Source: Apostichopus californicus (Eukaryota > Echinodermata > Holothuroidea > Aspidochirotida > Stichopodidae). From it: 20,756 nt of DNA. Under the pieces are notes generated by a model. It ran no database searches. It was not told the origin of the DNA and saw only the letters and a program-made list of their open reading frames with translations. Both the position numbers and the translations under genes were made by a program. The DNA is taken from positions 1-20,756 of the forward strand of contig JAIPMN010001287.1 in NCBI GenBank assembly GCA_020650975.1. Reading direction: 5' to 3'. Shown here one piece after another: positions 1-10,249 of this stretch (within the stretch, counting starts at the first letter, position 1; the number at the start of each line of letters is the position of its first letter).

Positions 1-617
1 TATGAGATCAACAAGAATAACTGCTGAAAACTTGAAACATCAACAGAGATGAGATGTTATTGAAAGGGTGAAGTTATTGTAACCTTTGAGTAAATTGACT
101 GCAACATATCAATGGTGGGAACTATTGACCCGGCCGCCGGGTGAATAGCGAGCGGAGCTTATCGGCCCGGCCGCCAGGTGAATAGCGAACAGTGTGGCTT
201 ATCGACCCTGCTGCCGAAATGAATGGGGCGGTGACGTGCCATTAGGCTATTTTTAGCCCGGTGGTATCCGGGAGAATAGCGATTGCGTTTGTTTGTGTGG
301 GGGTCGATCGCCGCTGATGATCCTCAGCGCAGGCAATTGCAGACTTTAATAGCCCGTCCTACTGAACACATGCGCTTGCCCTGCCTGACGTACGTACGTA
401 CGTAGGCCTACACAGTAAATTTATATGAGATCCAGGACTGTGCACAACTTCCATGTTACCATCTACAGCCGGGTGAATAGCGAGCGGAGCTTATCGGCCC
501 GGCCGCCGGGTGAATAGCGAACAGTGTGGCTTATCGACCCGGCTGCCGAAATGAATGGCGCGGGAGAATAGCGACTGCGTTTGTTTGTGTGGGGGTCGAT
601 CGCCGCTGATGATCCGC

Positions 618-630
618 AGCGCAGGCAATT
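618..630. repeat. Target-site duplication of the LINE insertion, left copy
   Basis: The sequence agcgcaggcaatt is present here and again at 772-784, directly flanking the 141-bp LINE fragment. The neighbouring repeat copy, around 326-340, has the same site uninterrupted, so it serves as an in-window empty site. Confidence 0.88.
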
Positions 631-771
631 AGTAGTAGTAGTAAGTTGAGTCTCGTCTATCCGACATGCTCATTGATTAACCTCCGCCACGTATCACGAT
701 CTTGCGCAAGGTTTATTGCTTCCTCGAAATTGTTAATATTAATGTCCTTGAATTGCGACTTTATTTTTCCT
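631..771 (-). mobile_element. 5'-truncated LINE (non-LTR retrotransposon) 3' end
   Basis: On the minus strand this 141-bp piece encodes an open C-terminal peptide containing NNFEEAINLAQDRDTWRRL, then INEHVG and a stop. The AQDRDxWRRL block resembles the end of reverse transcriptases from non-LTR retrotransposons (family resemblance recalled, not searched). A very short 3' tail follows and ends in a (TAC/ACT)n triplet run, seen as agtagtagtagta on the plus strand at 631-643. It is flanked by 13-bp direct repeats. Severe 5' truncation, a simple-repeat 3' tail and a target-site duplication are the expected signature of target-primed reverse transcription. The clade cannot be named from so little sequence. 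Confidence 0.82.
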
Positions 772-784
772 AGCGCAGGCAATT
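772..784. repeat. Target-site duplication of the LINE insertion, right copy
   Basis: This is an exact 13-bp match to 618-630 (agcgcaggcaatt). The sequence to its right (gcagactttaatagcccg...) continues the interrupted repeat unit as in copy 1 at about 341 onward. Confidence 0.88.
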
Positions 785-962
785 GCAGACTTTAATAGCC
801 CGGCCTACTGAACACATGCGCTTGCCCTGCCTGACGCACGTACGTAGGCCTACACAGTAAATTTATATGAGATCCAGGACTGTGCACAACTTCCATGGTA
901 CCATCTACAGCCGGGTGAATAGCGATCGGGGCTTAGAGGCCCGGCGGCCGGGTCAATAGCCA

Positions 963-2215
963 CTACCCATATCAATTGCAAAACTATTTCGCAGATCTAG
1001 TTCCAACAGTAGATCGAAGGGATTAGTTCTGCCGAATTATATAGAAAACATACCACTGCCACTTTGCTCTGCACTATGGAAGATAGGTGGATATCTCTAC
1101 CCTGCGTAAAACAGCCATGTTTAGGCTTGATACGACACAGTGTTCGCAGCATTTGAGTTTTTGGAGTTGTGGGTTCGAGTAATATCTAGTTGTTTGAGGC
1201 TTTGAACCTACGAAAAGAGAATAGGTAGCACATCAAATATATGCCCACCTCATCTACATCAATGTATGAGTAACAGATATCAAGATGATATGGAACGCGA
1301 ATAGGGAAAAATTGTTTTGTTGCTAAGTTTCATTGGTAATTGTTGCTCAGCTGTCGTCTAATGACTAACTTTGTTACTGCCGTTTTACCATGTTGCTGGA
1401 ACGCAAAAAGGAAAAATAATCAAATAAAATCAGATTGTTTTCCGTGCAGTTGACATAGGCTTCACATTTGCCTGATAGTGACTTTAATGTTGACAATGTT
1501 GTAACAGTTGAAATGGAATATGCAGACCCTCCATTTTTTTGTGAGCTAGTAGTGACATGTTCACACATTGAGGCTTTTCCCAAGGCGATCCCACTTTATT
1601 CAGCTTCTCAAGTTAATCGTATTGAAGAACTTACTAGAGGTCAAATTAGACTTAAGGTCTGGGCTGACAGGAGAAAGGGAAAGATAACTACCTCAGCATA
1701 GGCAAAGGTACTAGGGGAAGATCGGCAAGGATCTACGAGTGTTATTTTGTGGGCTGTACCAAACAATTACATTTTTTGTTCATGGTATTCAATAATGGAA
1801 CCAATTGTGTTCTCGGTTTTTCTTCTGAGCTCTCATGTGCTACTTTTGACATATTTTGTTAAATTTTACCAACAGTTTCTGATAAACCAGAGAGCTCCCT
1901 TCAATCAAATGATACTTGAATATGAAGTTTTTTTCAAGACACTGATTTTGTACATAAGCAGAAATACCACCTATGGCCTGGTGATCACTACAAGCCAGCC
2001 TATGTAATGATATACCGAGGACATGCTAATTATATTTCTTCTGGACATATTCTAGTAGCTCCTTAAGGTTTTTTCACCTCGGACATTACTCATGTTAACT
2101 ACTAATAGAACATCGCCAATCACTCCCTTATTTTCCTCCGCCTGACAGTAGATTATAGAAACTATGCCCAAAGGAGAAATCAATTACAGTCTTCATCTAC
2201 AGCAAAGCATGGAAA
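963..2215. other. Unassigned flank with one protein-like open frame
   Basis: This AT-rich stretch contains an open frame on the plus strand from about 1459 to 1701. It follows an in-frame TAG that could itself end a splice acceptor (gacatag, then GCT TCA). The predicted peptide includes DSDFNVDNVVTVEMEYADP and RIEELTRGQIRLKVWADRRK. Its composition looks protein-like (mixed acidic, basic and hydrophobic residues), but I do not recognise a family. It could be the last exon of a plus-strand gene, a decayed element, or chance. A following open frame at 1747-2007 is rich in F, Y and L as expected from AT-rich non-coding DNA. Nothing else is identifiable here. Confidence 0.25.
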
Positions 2216-3733
2216 AATATATATATATAACAAATTTGGGTAAATGCCAGGGGTCATAGGCAATAGCGATGGATGAGCAGAAGGAGGGGAGAGGAGGGGG
2301 CATTAAAGAGAGACAAACTTTAAAATGAAGAATTGAAAGGGCAACGGTTGAAATATAAGAACGTCATTTTATTTATCATCATTGCACTCTGTACTCCACT
2401 TCTAAATCTATGTGAAATTGTTAACATCTTTGTATTCTTGCATATCACCTTTTTTCATCCTTAAGGGGGAAAAAATAAAAAACCTGTTTGGTTAATTTCT
2501 TTATTGAAACCTAGCAATTCCCATTGTGTAAGAACAACAAAAAAAAAAACTCGTTTGTTAAAATACTAATGTTTGTTTTCCCATTACCCCATTAAAATAA
2601 TTACACAGAAAACTGTTAATGTACTTTAATTTTTTAACAAAAGACCATGGTCAAAATGACAACAAACAGTGACAGTCCTTCATCCATTTTCATGTCACAA
2701 GGCATGTTATAATTTAATAAGTTGGAGGAAAATCTCAACTTTGACCTTTCCACCATGGTAACCCTAGCTGCAGATAATTGAAATACTGCATTGTATAAGA
2801 GATTTCTTACAGCAGTTCACAAGAGGTAACTACTAGGCATCTGGCAACATAAGTTACAATTACCTGATGTAATCCAACTCTATTTGATCATCCAGACACA
2901 CAAAGCACAAATGAAACATGATATGATTGTTTTGTTGTTTAAACCACAGGAAATTATCATAATGTACAACACATTTTGTTTGTCCTATATAGAAATAAGG
3001 CAAGTTTTAAGAAAGCCACCAACAGTTTAACATATATGCATGTTTTGTAAAAATTCACTGCCAACTCACCAGAGCTTACCTCTAGTTAACTATTAATCCA
3101 GCTCTTATCTCTACTTTATAATAGTTGCTGCCTCTCAAATAATCCTAATTTGATATGTAATTAAACCCGAATAATTAATTTTCTGGATTCCCTAAACTGA
3201 CACCTCCGATATTCATCTTAACATTGCTGAAGGGGAAAGGTTAAACCTTACCTACAGTCATTACATTATGCTTCAACTTGAGGCACATATCTAAGCAGAG
3301 CAAGGATTAATTTCACGGGCAGGTTTCACAAATTTCTTTGTCGGAAAAAAAATGAATAAAAAAATAAATAAAAAACCCCCACTAAGATGTGGTAACAATG
3401 GGTGAAACTAATGCAAACCTTCAGGAATGGCTGCAAGGATCATTTTAGTAAAACTACTAAAAACTAGCAACATTCATTAACAAACCAGAGGATTTACATA
3501 CACCAAGACACATATCAATTGTTTTCCTTATTTTTAAAGGAATGTGCACTGACCAATTGAAACAGGGGGGAAAAAACAGAGGAGAATAAAAATCCGAAAA
3601 TTACATAAAACTGCAAAACCTGTCTTTACACGTCACCCTTGATAGTAAACCTTGTCTGTTTCTTGTTTACAGTAATTCTCATTGAACCAGGCAGTGTATC
3701 ATTCATGGATGATTTGAAAGACTGTGTAGTACT

Positions 3734-3755
3734 GATAATAATAATAATAATAATA
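3734..3755. repeat. (TAA)n microsatellite
   Basis: About seven consecutive taa/ata triplets are visible after 'actga'. This is an ordinary trinucleotide microsatellite. Confidence 0.85.
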
Positions 3756-3877
3756 TTTACTGACTTCTACAATGATTAACGTGAAGCAGCAACTGAACCC
3801 AGACAATACCAGGTCTGACTGCAATAAAGATGTAACCAAGAACACAAACCTCCATTTCTCCAACCTTTACATTAATC

Positions 3878-3920
3878 TTTTTTTTTTGTTTTTTTTTGTG
3901 TGTGTGTGTGTGTGTGTATA
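3878..3920. repeat. Poly-T tract and (TG)n microsatellite
   Basis: Two T-runs (3879-3888 and 3890-3897) are followed by about ten TG dinucleotides ending in 'tgtgtata'. Short open frames crossing this tract (poly-F, then CVCVCV) are artefacts of the repeat. Confidence 0.9.
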
Positions 3921-4908
3921 TGGTGCAGAATTAAACAGAATAATGCCTCCAGTTTGAATGTTACAGACCCCAATCAGTGCAATTTTTTTAATTATATTAA
4001 ATGCTAAAATAATGTATAAGGAAATTGCAGGGGTAAGGTAAACTTTAAACTTGACATAATTTAAACATATTCTTGCATTATTAACATATTCCCCAGGGTT
4101 AACATATATAACATTTAACATATTCCCCATGGTTAATGGTTGTAACATTTCATCGAGTGGTCAAGAAATGTTTCTTTGCAACAGTCCCGGATATTTACCC
4201 AAGTACCCAGGTTGACATAGATAATACCCATTCAATCCCTGATATTCTACATTCACAAATGATTTACTACCCAAGTGTTCAGAGTCATATTTAATCCAAT
4301 CAAATGCAGTAACACACCAAGTACCTAGATTCAGGTAAATCATACCCATTCAATCTAAAGCGTATCGCGTTAAAAGTTAAGGTTACCGTAGAGCGAATGA
4401 AAGACAAACAAAACGCTGTTTTAGAGATAATTTTGTCTTGTGAAGCTATCTACTAGAATACATGTCATTCGTAAGTACAATGCGCCAATCAAACCAATCC
4501 ACTCATGTTTACAGTCTTTGATGAGGAATCTTTTACAAGCTGATTTTGTCTGATTTTTTGCCAATATCAGATAAATCAACATGAACTACATGGGTCAGCT
4601 GGTAGGTGCTTTTATTGACAATTTCCCTGACATGTCTCTCTAAGAACATTCACTTCAATGTATATAACAATGGCATATATATCAACTGACTCAACACACT
4701 ATCAGCTTGACAACCAGCATATATACCAACTTATCTTTAGTATATTTAGTTTATGGAACAATCCATAGATATATCATAGAAAAAATAATTAAAATACTTA
4801 AAAGTCACTTTTAACTAAATTTTAACAAAATATGTTCTCACAATGGATAGCATTAATTAACTTCCAAATATGAAGTAATCAACTAAAATAGATTTCAATT
4901 AGTAAAGA

Positions 4909-5562
4909 CACCTCAAGACACCTACATGTCACTCTATGTAGAATAGACACCTACATGCTACTCTATGTAGAATAGACACCTACATGCCACTCTATGTAGC
5001 ATAGACATCTATATGTTCCTTATGTAGCATTGACACCTCAAGACATCTATACGCCACTACGTAGAATAGACACCTACATGCCACTCTATGTAGCATTGAC
5101 ACCTCAAGACACCTACATGCCACTCTATATAGAATTGACACCTACATGCCACTCTATGTAGCATAGACATATATATGTTCCTTATGTAGCATCGACACTT
5201 CAAGACACCTGCATGCCACTCTATGTAGCATTGACACCTCAAGACACCTACATGTCACTCTATGTAGCATAGACACCTATATGTCACTTATGTATCATTG
5301 ACACCACAAGACATCTATACGCCACTACGTAGAATAGACACCTACATGCCACTCTATGTAGCATTGACACCTATATGTCACTTATGTATCATTGACACCA
5401 CAAGACATCTATACGCCACTACGTAGAATAGACACCTACATGCCACTCTATGTAGCATAGACATATATATGTTCCTTATGTAGCATCGACACCTCAAGAC
5501 ACCTACATGCCACTCTATGTAGCACTGACTCCTCAAGACACCTACATACCACTCTATGTAGG
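4909..5562. repeat. Minisatellite with mixed 29-bp and 39-bp units
   Basis: The core 'gacacctacatgccactct' plus 'atgtagcatt' (29 bp) repeats about 17-20 times with substitutions. Many copies carry an extra 10-bp prefix 'gacacctcaa', giving a 39-bp unit. Longer blocks recur as higher-order repeats: 'gacatctatacgccactac' followed by 'gtagaatagacacc' appears three times, at about 5042, 5311 and 5404. The short open frame across it on the minus strand (MRCQCYIEWHAGV-like repeats) is explained by the tandem repeat. Confidence 0.92.
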
Positions 5563-6775
5563 AGCAAGTGTACTCTATTCTTTGATATTGACAAGATTGC
5601 AGTACAATTAACTTCTGTACCTGCTAGAAATAACCAAAACTTAAGTTCTATAAAACTTTATACTATGTTATTCAATAACTCGAAATGACGGAAATCTGTT
5701 TAATTTTCTGATATATTAAAAAAGTTTTTACATATATTAAATATGAAGTGAATACTTTCCTTCTTAATCACCAAAGTAAATTCTGGATTATCTGAAGCTT
5801 TGAATTTGAGCTTTAAACTTAACATGATACAAAAAAACAAGGACATTTGAAACTAATTTTGAGATTTCAGAAAAAGAAAGGAAAAATAATTTTATGTTCA
5901 CAAGACAAAATTTAGAAACAAATTGATATTGTTGTGAGTCCAAAAGACTGACAGACAGTAAAATCATAAAAGTACAATGCAACAGTATTATCTTTGTTAT
6001 GGCCCCCTTGTACCTCTAGCTTCTTCTAACAAGAGACAGTAAAATCACAGCTTTAGGGGTGCTATGTGTCAACTCAGTACATCCTCTGAACACTAAACAA
6101 ATAAGACAAAATGTGATAAAGTCTGTATATTTATGTTGGTTACTAAAATATCTTATTTACAAATACAAATTTCATATATATACAAATTAATTCAAAAATT
6201 ACTTCAAAATTGGCAAACTACCGAAAAAATAACAAGTGTGGTATATCACTACTGAGCATTTAATAATCTTGTCTTTAACTTCCATCATGCATTAGCACAA
6301 ATATGTGCCTGCCATATTGCTAGGTTACATTATTTAGTTTGTTGCATAACCAGGTGTGTGTGGGAGAAATGGATTACAGCATCTAACTGCCAATAACTCT
6401 CCAAATCCTATTGCAGCCAACATACTGGTTATGCAAGAAGCTAGTAGGATGGAAGTAGGATGGACAAGCTACTACCATCTAAACCTGAAAATTGAAAATT
6501 GAGACCACAACCCCATAAACCGTGACTTAGTAGAAAGCCCAAACCATAAAACTAAAACTGCTCTTTAATGAAATCTGGGAAAAGGATGGAAATTTTGAGC
6601 AACAGGGCATTGATTTTTAAGTTAATATAAAATCTCTCTGCTTGCTTCATATTAGAACAACGCACGATTTGTGATTTGAATTGATATCTAAGTTGTACGA
6701 GTGTACTACACGTGGCTTATCAGACCATGGCTGGATTATCGTAACCATGGTTACATGTGTCATCGCACGACACTT
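5563..6775. other. Probable 3' UTR and downstream flank of the attractin-like gene
   Basis: This is AT-rich sequence immediately downstream (minus strand) of the stop codon at 6778-6776. No other coding exon is visible. An ATTAAA hexamer on the minus strand at 6569-6564, about 207 nt after the stop, is one possible poly(A) signal. No AATAAA close to the stop stands out, so the true 3' end is undetermined and may lie farther left. Confidence 0.45.
6741..6754. repeat. Perfect 14-bp palindrome in the presumed 3' UTR
   Basis: The sequence gtaaccatggttac is its own reverse complement. It lies 22 nt downstream of the stop codon in transcript direction. A function is not evident; it could be a chance palindrome or a protein-binding site. 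Confidence 0.6.
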
Positions 6776-7051
6776 CTATATCTCTTGCCGTGTTGGTCTT
6801 CCATTCGGCGTTGCTTCTCGAGTGGATGCTTCGCTCATCCTTGGACTGGTCGGCTCGTTTATCTCAGGTACTACACGCACTTCATGTTTCTTTCCTTTCT
6901 GATTTACGAGAGCTGTTGCTAAGGTGACTCTGGACTGACCAGTGGGAACTTGACCCTCTGCATACGGTAGCTGCATGATGATGGTAGTAAGGGAAACCTT
7001 GCTATCCTTTAGTGGTTCTATTGCAACACCAATAGCATTGGTCGGTTTGGA
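6776..7051 (-). CDS. Attractin-like protein, last coding exon (C-terminal cytoplasmic tail)
   Basis: The acceptor ttttcctactag precedes an open frame of 91 codons ending in TAG at 6778-6776. The exon begins SKPTNAIGVAIEPLKDSK and contains TTIIMQLPY and GQSRVTLATALV, and it ends with PNGRPTRQEI. From recall, vertebrate attractin has a matching order: an 'IAIEP' block, a hydrophobic strand ending in 'LP', then 'PPGQS' followed by 'ASALI'. The match to attractin is closer than to MEGF8 through GQS...ATALV. This is the intracellular tail after the MASRPFA motif. The upstream exon ends in phase 0 (AAG|gtgagt) and this one starts in phase 0, so the frame is continuous. The last 35 or so residues are polar and charged and I do not recognise them. 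Its combined length with the previous exon (about 125 residues after the membrane exon) is similar to vertebrate attractin tails. Confidence 0.9.
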   Translation of the reverse strand, partial: SKPTNAIGVAIEPLKDSKVSLTTIIMQLPYAEGQVPTGQSRVTLATALVNQKGKKHEVRVVPEINEPTSPRMSEASTREATPNGRPTRQEI

Positions 7052-7936
7052 CTAGTAGGAAAAACAATAGTAGAGATCTGTTAAATACTCTGCTTGGTTC
7101 AAGAACTAATAAATAACTGAGATACTCGAGGTACACAAGGTTTAAGGTAGGCTTGGGTGATATAGTAAAAAGTCATGTATTTTTGTGTTTTTCATTGCAC
7201 TTTCCTTTTGTTGTTATAATGTAAGATTTGTAAATCCCCGGTCCTTTCATTACTGTCCATTCCCCACATGTTGTTTTCTACAGAATCTCTCTTGATTAGC
7301 TCTGTTTTTAGTGATAGGAGCCATAATTGAAATCATGTATGTGAATTGATATGATGAGAGCTGCACACACTTCTTGTGTATGGTAGTGGTGCCGCTATAC
7401 ACATTTCTTATGTATGGTTGTGCCGGATAATAATATCAGTTACTATTTGTTGCTATTTTTATAATGGAAAAATAGGTGCAAAATTTGAAGGGAAAAAACT
7501 TGAAGAATGGGAAACTAGATTATGCAGTTGTTGAGGAGTGATGGAACGAAGAGAAACAAATCTGTTATAACTTAGCCAGCAGGATATTTATTTTCCTGAC
7601 AGTTTATTCAGTTTATCTCAACCAGCATTTCATTTTGTGTGTGGCATGAGTTACTAGTATATAGATATCATATTAGCTTTGCTCTGTAAGTACAACCATA
7701 CATACAAATACCAGCATACTGGTAATAAAGAGTATCAAAATGAGTCAGACTGGACAAGAACTAAATACTACAGAAACCATTGCAAAATAACAGACAAATG
7801 GTATGTTTAGATGAGGTTGTGTGGACGGGAAGGGGGGGGGGGGTGGTAAGGAAGGAGGATGGATGGATGTATAGAAAACCTTCTCACTCACTCCCCCCCC
7901 CCACCCCCCCTATGTTAATACTGTAAATAGACTCAC
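7052..7936 (-). other. Intron between the MASRPFA exon and the last exon
   Basis: The donor AAG|gtgagt and the acceptor ctactag are both good. The intron contains two homopolymer-rich segments close to its 5' end and otherwise AT-rich sequence with no further exon I can support. A near-duplicate 'cacacttcttgtgtatggt' / 'acatttcttatgtatggt' occurs around 7367-7415. Confidence 0.75.
7832..7910. repeat. G12 tract and C10-A-C7 tract next to a splice donor
   Basis: On the plus strand a run of 12 G (7832-7843) is followed 49 bp later by C10 (7893-7902), A, and C7 (7904-7910). On the transcribed strand this reads G7-T-G10 starting 26 nt inside the intron after the donor at 7936, with a C12 run farther on. 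Intronic G-runs near donors are known splicing enhancers, and the G and C tracts could pair with each other. The exact homopolymer lengths are subject to sequencing error. Confidence 0.75.
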
Positions 7937-8038
7937 CTTAGTTGTTGGAATCAAATCTGGTGGTGCATTATTCACCAGCTCCACAAATATTGATGCAAAA
8001 GGCCTACTGGCCATAACAGCCATTTCCACTTCCCTTTG
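7937..8038 (-). CDS. Attractin-like protein, cytoplasmic exon with the MASRPFA motif
   Basis: This 102-nt, phase 0-0 exon lies between acceptor cttctccacag and donor AAG|gtgagt. The 34 residues start QREVEMAVMASRPFASIF and continue with VELVNNAPPDLIPTTK. MASRPFA is the diagnostic cytoplasmic motif shared by attractin, attractin-like 1 and MEGF8; in vertebrate MEGF8 it recruits the E3 ligase MGRN1 or its paralogue (established knowledge). The following S-I-F-V-E-L matches the attractin-type continuation better than MEGF8. It lies just downstream of the transmembrane exon cluster, and every member of that cluster can splice to it without a frame change. Confidence 0.95.
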
Positions 8039-9984
8039 CTGTGGAGAAGAATGGATTATGACAGTCAATACATCAGTGAAAATAATACTTGGTTTTAGAC
8101 AGAGATAAGTAGCATGGAAATCCAGCCTAATGAAGATCGAAGGAATATTGTCTTGGTTACACACATATTATTGAGTCAAGACAGCCTAATTATAATAATA
8201 ATTCATTATTTTCAATCGTTTCATTTATATAAGTTTTGAGAGACACAGTTTTTGCAAGCATTGTGGGGCAATAACATAAATGAGTATCACAAGTGTGCAA
8301 CAGATTTCAACATTGATGCTAAAGCCTAATATTTCAGTCAGGTTTTTAATTCTCTCGTTAAGAGGTTTTTCGTAGGAAACATCTTCCAATGTTTAATTAC
8401 AGTAGCTAAACATCGACAATAGCACAATGTCATCATGTTTGACATTTTATAATGATATATTATGGAACACATATTTACATACATATATATCGTTGCAAAA
8501 CAATTCTTTCATTTAAGTTCAATAATATGAAATAAACAATGAGAATGCAGATAGTGTTAAAGGTTTGTGAAGCATGCAGCAAATGAGAGATAGAAGCAGG
8601 ATGATAGAGGTGAAGTTATTAAGTAGATTGCCTTACCTGGCATCCAGGTTGTTATTGGCTTAAAAGGCATCCATGTTAGCATAGTATAAATTGAAATGAG
8701 TAAACCGACTGCCACACAGTTGTCAGTAAATTCCCCCCTTGCTAATAGTTAACTTAAATGTAGAGATTCTGGAATAGCTTACCTGTGTGTGGGAATGGAG
8801 GTCTTAAGTATATAGTTAGAATGTTACTGTCGATAAACAATACTGTGTTAGTTAAGCTAACATTGTTGTGGCTTTCAGTTCCTCAAACACACTACTCCTT
8901 TTGCTACCCTCCTGTCTACTAGCACCAACCCTGTTAGCTCCTAGTACTACCCTGAACATTGTTGTGGCTTTCAGTTCCTCAAACACACTACCCCTCTTAC
9001 TATCCTCCTGTTTACTAGCACCAACCCTGTCAGCTCCTAGGTCTACCCTGAACATTGTTGTGGCTTCAGTTCCTCAAACACACTACCCCTCTTACTACCC
9101 TCCTGTCTACTAGCACTAACCCTGTCAGCTTCTAGTACTATCCTGAACTTTCAGATGGGTCTTAATATAAACCCAAAGCAAAGAAAGCCAATCTAGTAAC
9201 CTTTGATATGTCCTTTTTGGGCTTGACCTGAGTAAATACTGCAAGTACACACTGAATGAACACTTCACAATATGAATGACATCGGTAATCATTGGATGAA
9301 AAATGTATGAATGACACTGCTGACATAAACATTGTCTTTTTTCTATGTTATCTCTATTATTAAGATCACAACCCCCCCCAACACACCTCTTCCCTTTTTG
9401 TTTTTGGCTATATGCAGTCCAATGTAGCATATCTGAATACTGCTGGTTCCCAAGGTGTCCCCTTTTACAGCATGGTATTAACTTTGATGAAGTCACATAA
9501 TGTTCCCACTCAACTGGATACTAAGAGATTTATATGGTTGCAACCAGTCTGCTGTGCCTAAATGAGTGAGTTATTAACCTATTGCAGTCTGTTCATAGAC
9601 CTATTTTCTGAATTATATTCTTCCTGGTACAATGTGAGGGTATTATTACGAAACGGTCTATGCTTTCACACAACTTTCCCATCTCTAGGTCATTGGAATC
9701 AACAAACTTCTAGCCTGTTTGATTCGTTTTTGATATAGTTGTTCGTGTATCGACATTAAGAATGGACTATTTGATTATTTGACATTTGAATATGTTTGAA
9801 CATGAATACAACAAAGACAGGCTATACTGCAGGGTCAACTGTTTATACCAGCGACATCAAATGTGACGGACTAAATGAAGGAGTTATAAACTGTAATGAG
9901 TGTTTCCAGCTGTTTGTTTGTAGCCATGGAATGACATGTTCTTTTCTTGAACTATGGTTGATTTGATCAAACTCTGATACCTAC
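8039..9984 (-). other. Intron downstream of the fourth transmembrane exon
   Basis: This is AT-rich intron that carries the three-copy 96-bp repeat at 8859-9145. Donor-like strings occur at 8631-8636 and 8780-8785 (minus strand), but the frames before them are closed in the required phase. An open frame of 123 codons at 9496-9125 has no recognisable domain and overlaps the repeat, so I do not call it. Confidence 0.7.
8859..9145. repeat. Three-copy 96-bp direct tandem repeat
   Basis: The copies are 8859-8954, 8955-9050 and 9051-9145, each beginning 'aacattgttgtggctt'. The third lacks one base (ggcttcag instead of ggctttcag). They differ by a handful of substitutions, so the duplication is fairly recent. 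A period of 96 is divisible by three, which explains the open frames on both strands here; they are not genes. Confidence 0.95.
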
Positions 9985-10119
9985 CCTTCTTCGCCTAAAG
10001 CGATCCACCCGTTCTCGCCCTTTGAGGGCGATCACAAAGACCACCAGAATCAACACAAAGCAGACGAAAAAGGTAACAAAAATTACAACCAAGTTCACTG
10101 CAGGGTGATAAATGGTAAT
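9985..10119 (-). CDS. Attractin-like protein, alternative transmembrane exon 4 (polybasic linker)
   Basis: This is a 135-nt exon (45 codons), phase 0-0, between acceptor tttttacttttgtag and donor AGG|gtaggt. It reads ITIYHPAVN, then a hydrophobic helix LVVIFVTFFVCFVLILVV followed by FVIALK, then a strongly basic end GRERVDRFRRRR. The I-T-I start is equivalent to V-Q-V or V-T-V in the other three exons and to the 'I-Q-I' of vertebrate attractin just before its helix (recall). The FFVTFF-like core also recalls the vertebrate helix. It joins in frame to FTFR upstream (18022) and to QREVEM downstream (8038). The basic cluster right after the helix fits the cytoplasmic side by the positive-inside rule and makes this the most basic of the four linkers. 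Confidence 0.88.
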
Positions 10120-10249
10120 CTACAAAAGTAAAAATCAGAAAGATTGACATGCAGGTTAGTGGTTAGTGTAGCAGTGCTCTTTGTTAAAGTAGTGCTGCAG
10201 GTGATTACTGAATACACATGCAGCCACATCTTTAAAAGCAAGTTTTAAA

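Larger units (their letters stand above)
129..962. repeat. GC-rich tandem repeat, about 332-bp period, 2 copies plus a partial third
   Basis: The string gccgggtgaatagcg recurs at 136, 468 and 910. The first two are 332 bp apart. The second gap is 442 bp because copy 2 carries a 154-bp insertion (141-bp LINE fragment plus a 13-bp duplicated target) and lacks about 44 bp that copy 1 has around 225-270. The block also has internal subrepeats of roughly 40 bp built on 'gggtgaatagcga...cttatcg', and a short (acgt)n run near 388-404. Its GC content is clearly higher than the AT-rich sequence to its right. I see no convincing reading frame. It may be satellite-like or a tandemly duplicated part of an unidentified element. 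Confidence 0.85.
2216..4908. other. AT-rich non-coding region with microsatellites
   Basis: No credible gene is visible. There are several A-runs and T-runs (for example near 2471-2480, 2537-2549 and 3344-3370). On the minus strand the hexamer AATAAA occurs at 2505-2500 and 4616-4611. Either could be a distant poly(A) signal of the attractin-like gene, but such hexamers are common by chance in sequence this AT-rich. A near-duplicate 'acccattcaatc' occurs at about 4227 and 4345. Open frames here are short and of biased composition. Confidence 0.5.

Noticed and set aside
1747..2007. 86-codon hydrophobic plus-strand open frame
   Set aside because: Its composition is that of AT-rich non-coding DNA, with a non-ATG start and no motif or splice context.
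5057..5242. Cysteine-rich repeat peptide on the minus strand
   Set aside because: It is a translation of the 29/39-bp minisatellite, with no start context, splice sites or family.
8630..8760. Open hydrophobic minus-strand stretch before a strong donor-like site (ccag|gtaagg), as a possible further membrane exon
   Set aside because: The frame that would end in phase 0 has a stop 15 bases before the donor. The open frame ends in phase 1 and lacks the V/I-x-V/I start after an AG.
9160..9240. Acceptor-like tttactcag followed by VKPKKDISKVTRLAFFAL on the minus strand
   Set aside because: The frame stops after 21 codons with no donor and no helix of adequate length. It could at most be an alternative terminal exon, with nothing to support that.
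9125..9496. 123-codon minus-strand open frame
   Set aside because: It has no recognisable domain, overlaps the third copy of the 96-bp repeat, and lies in an intron.
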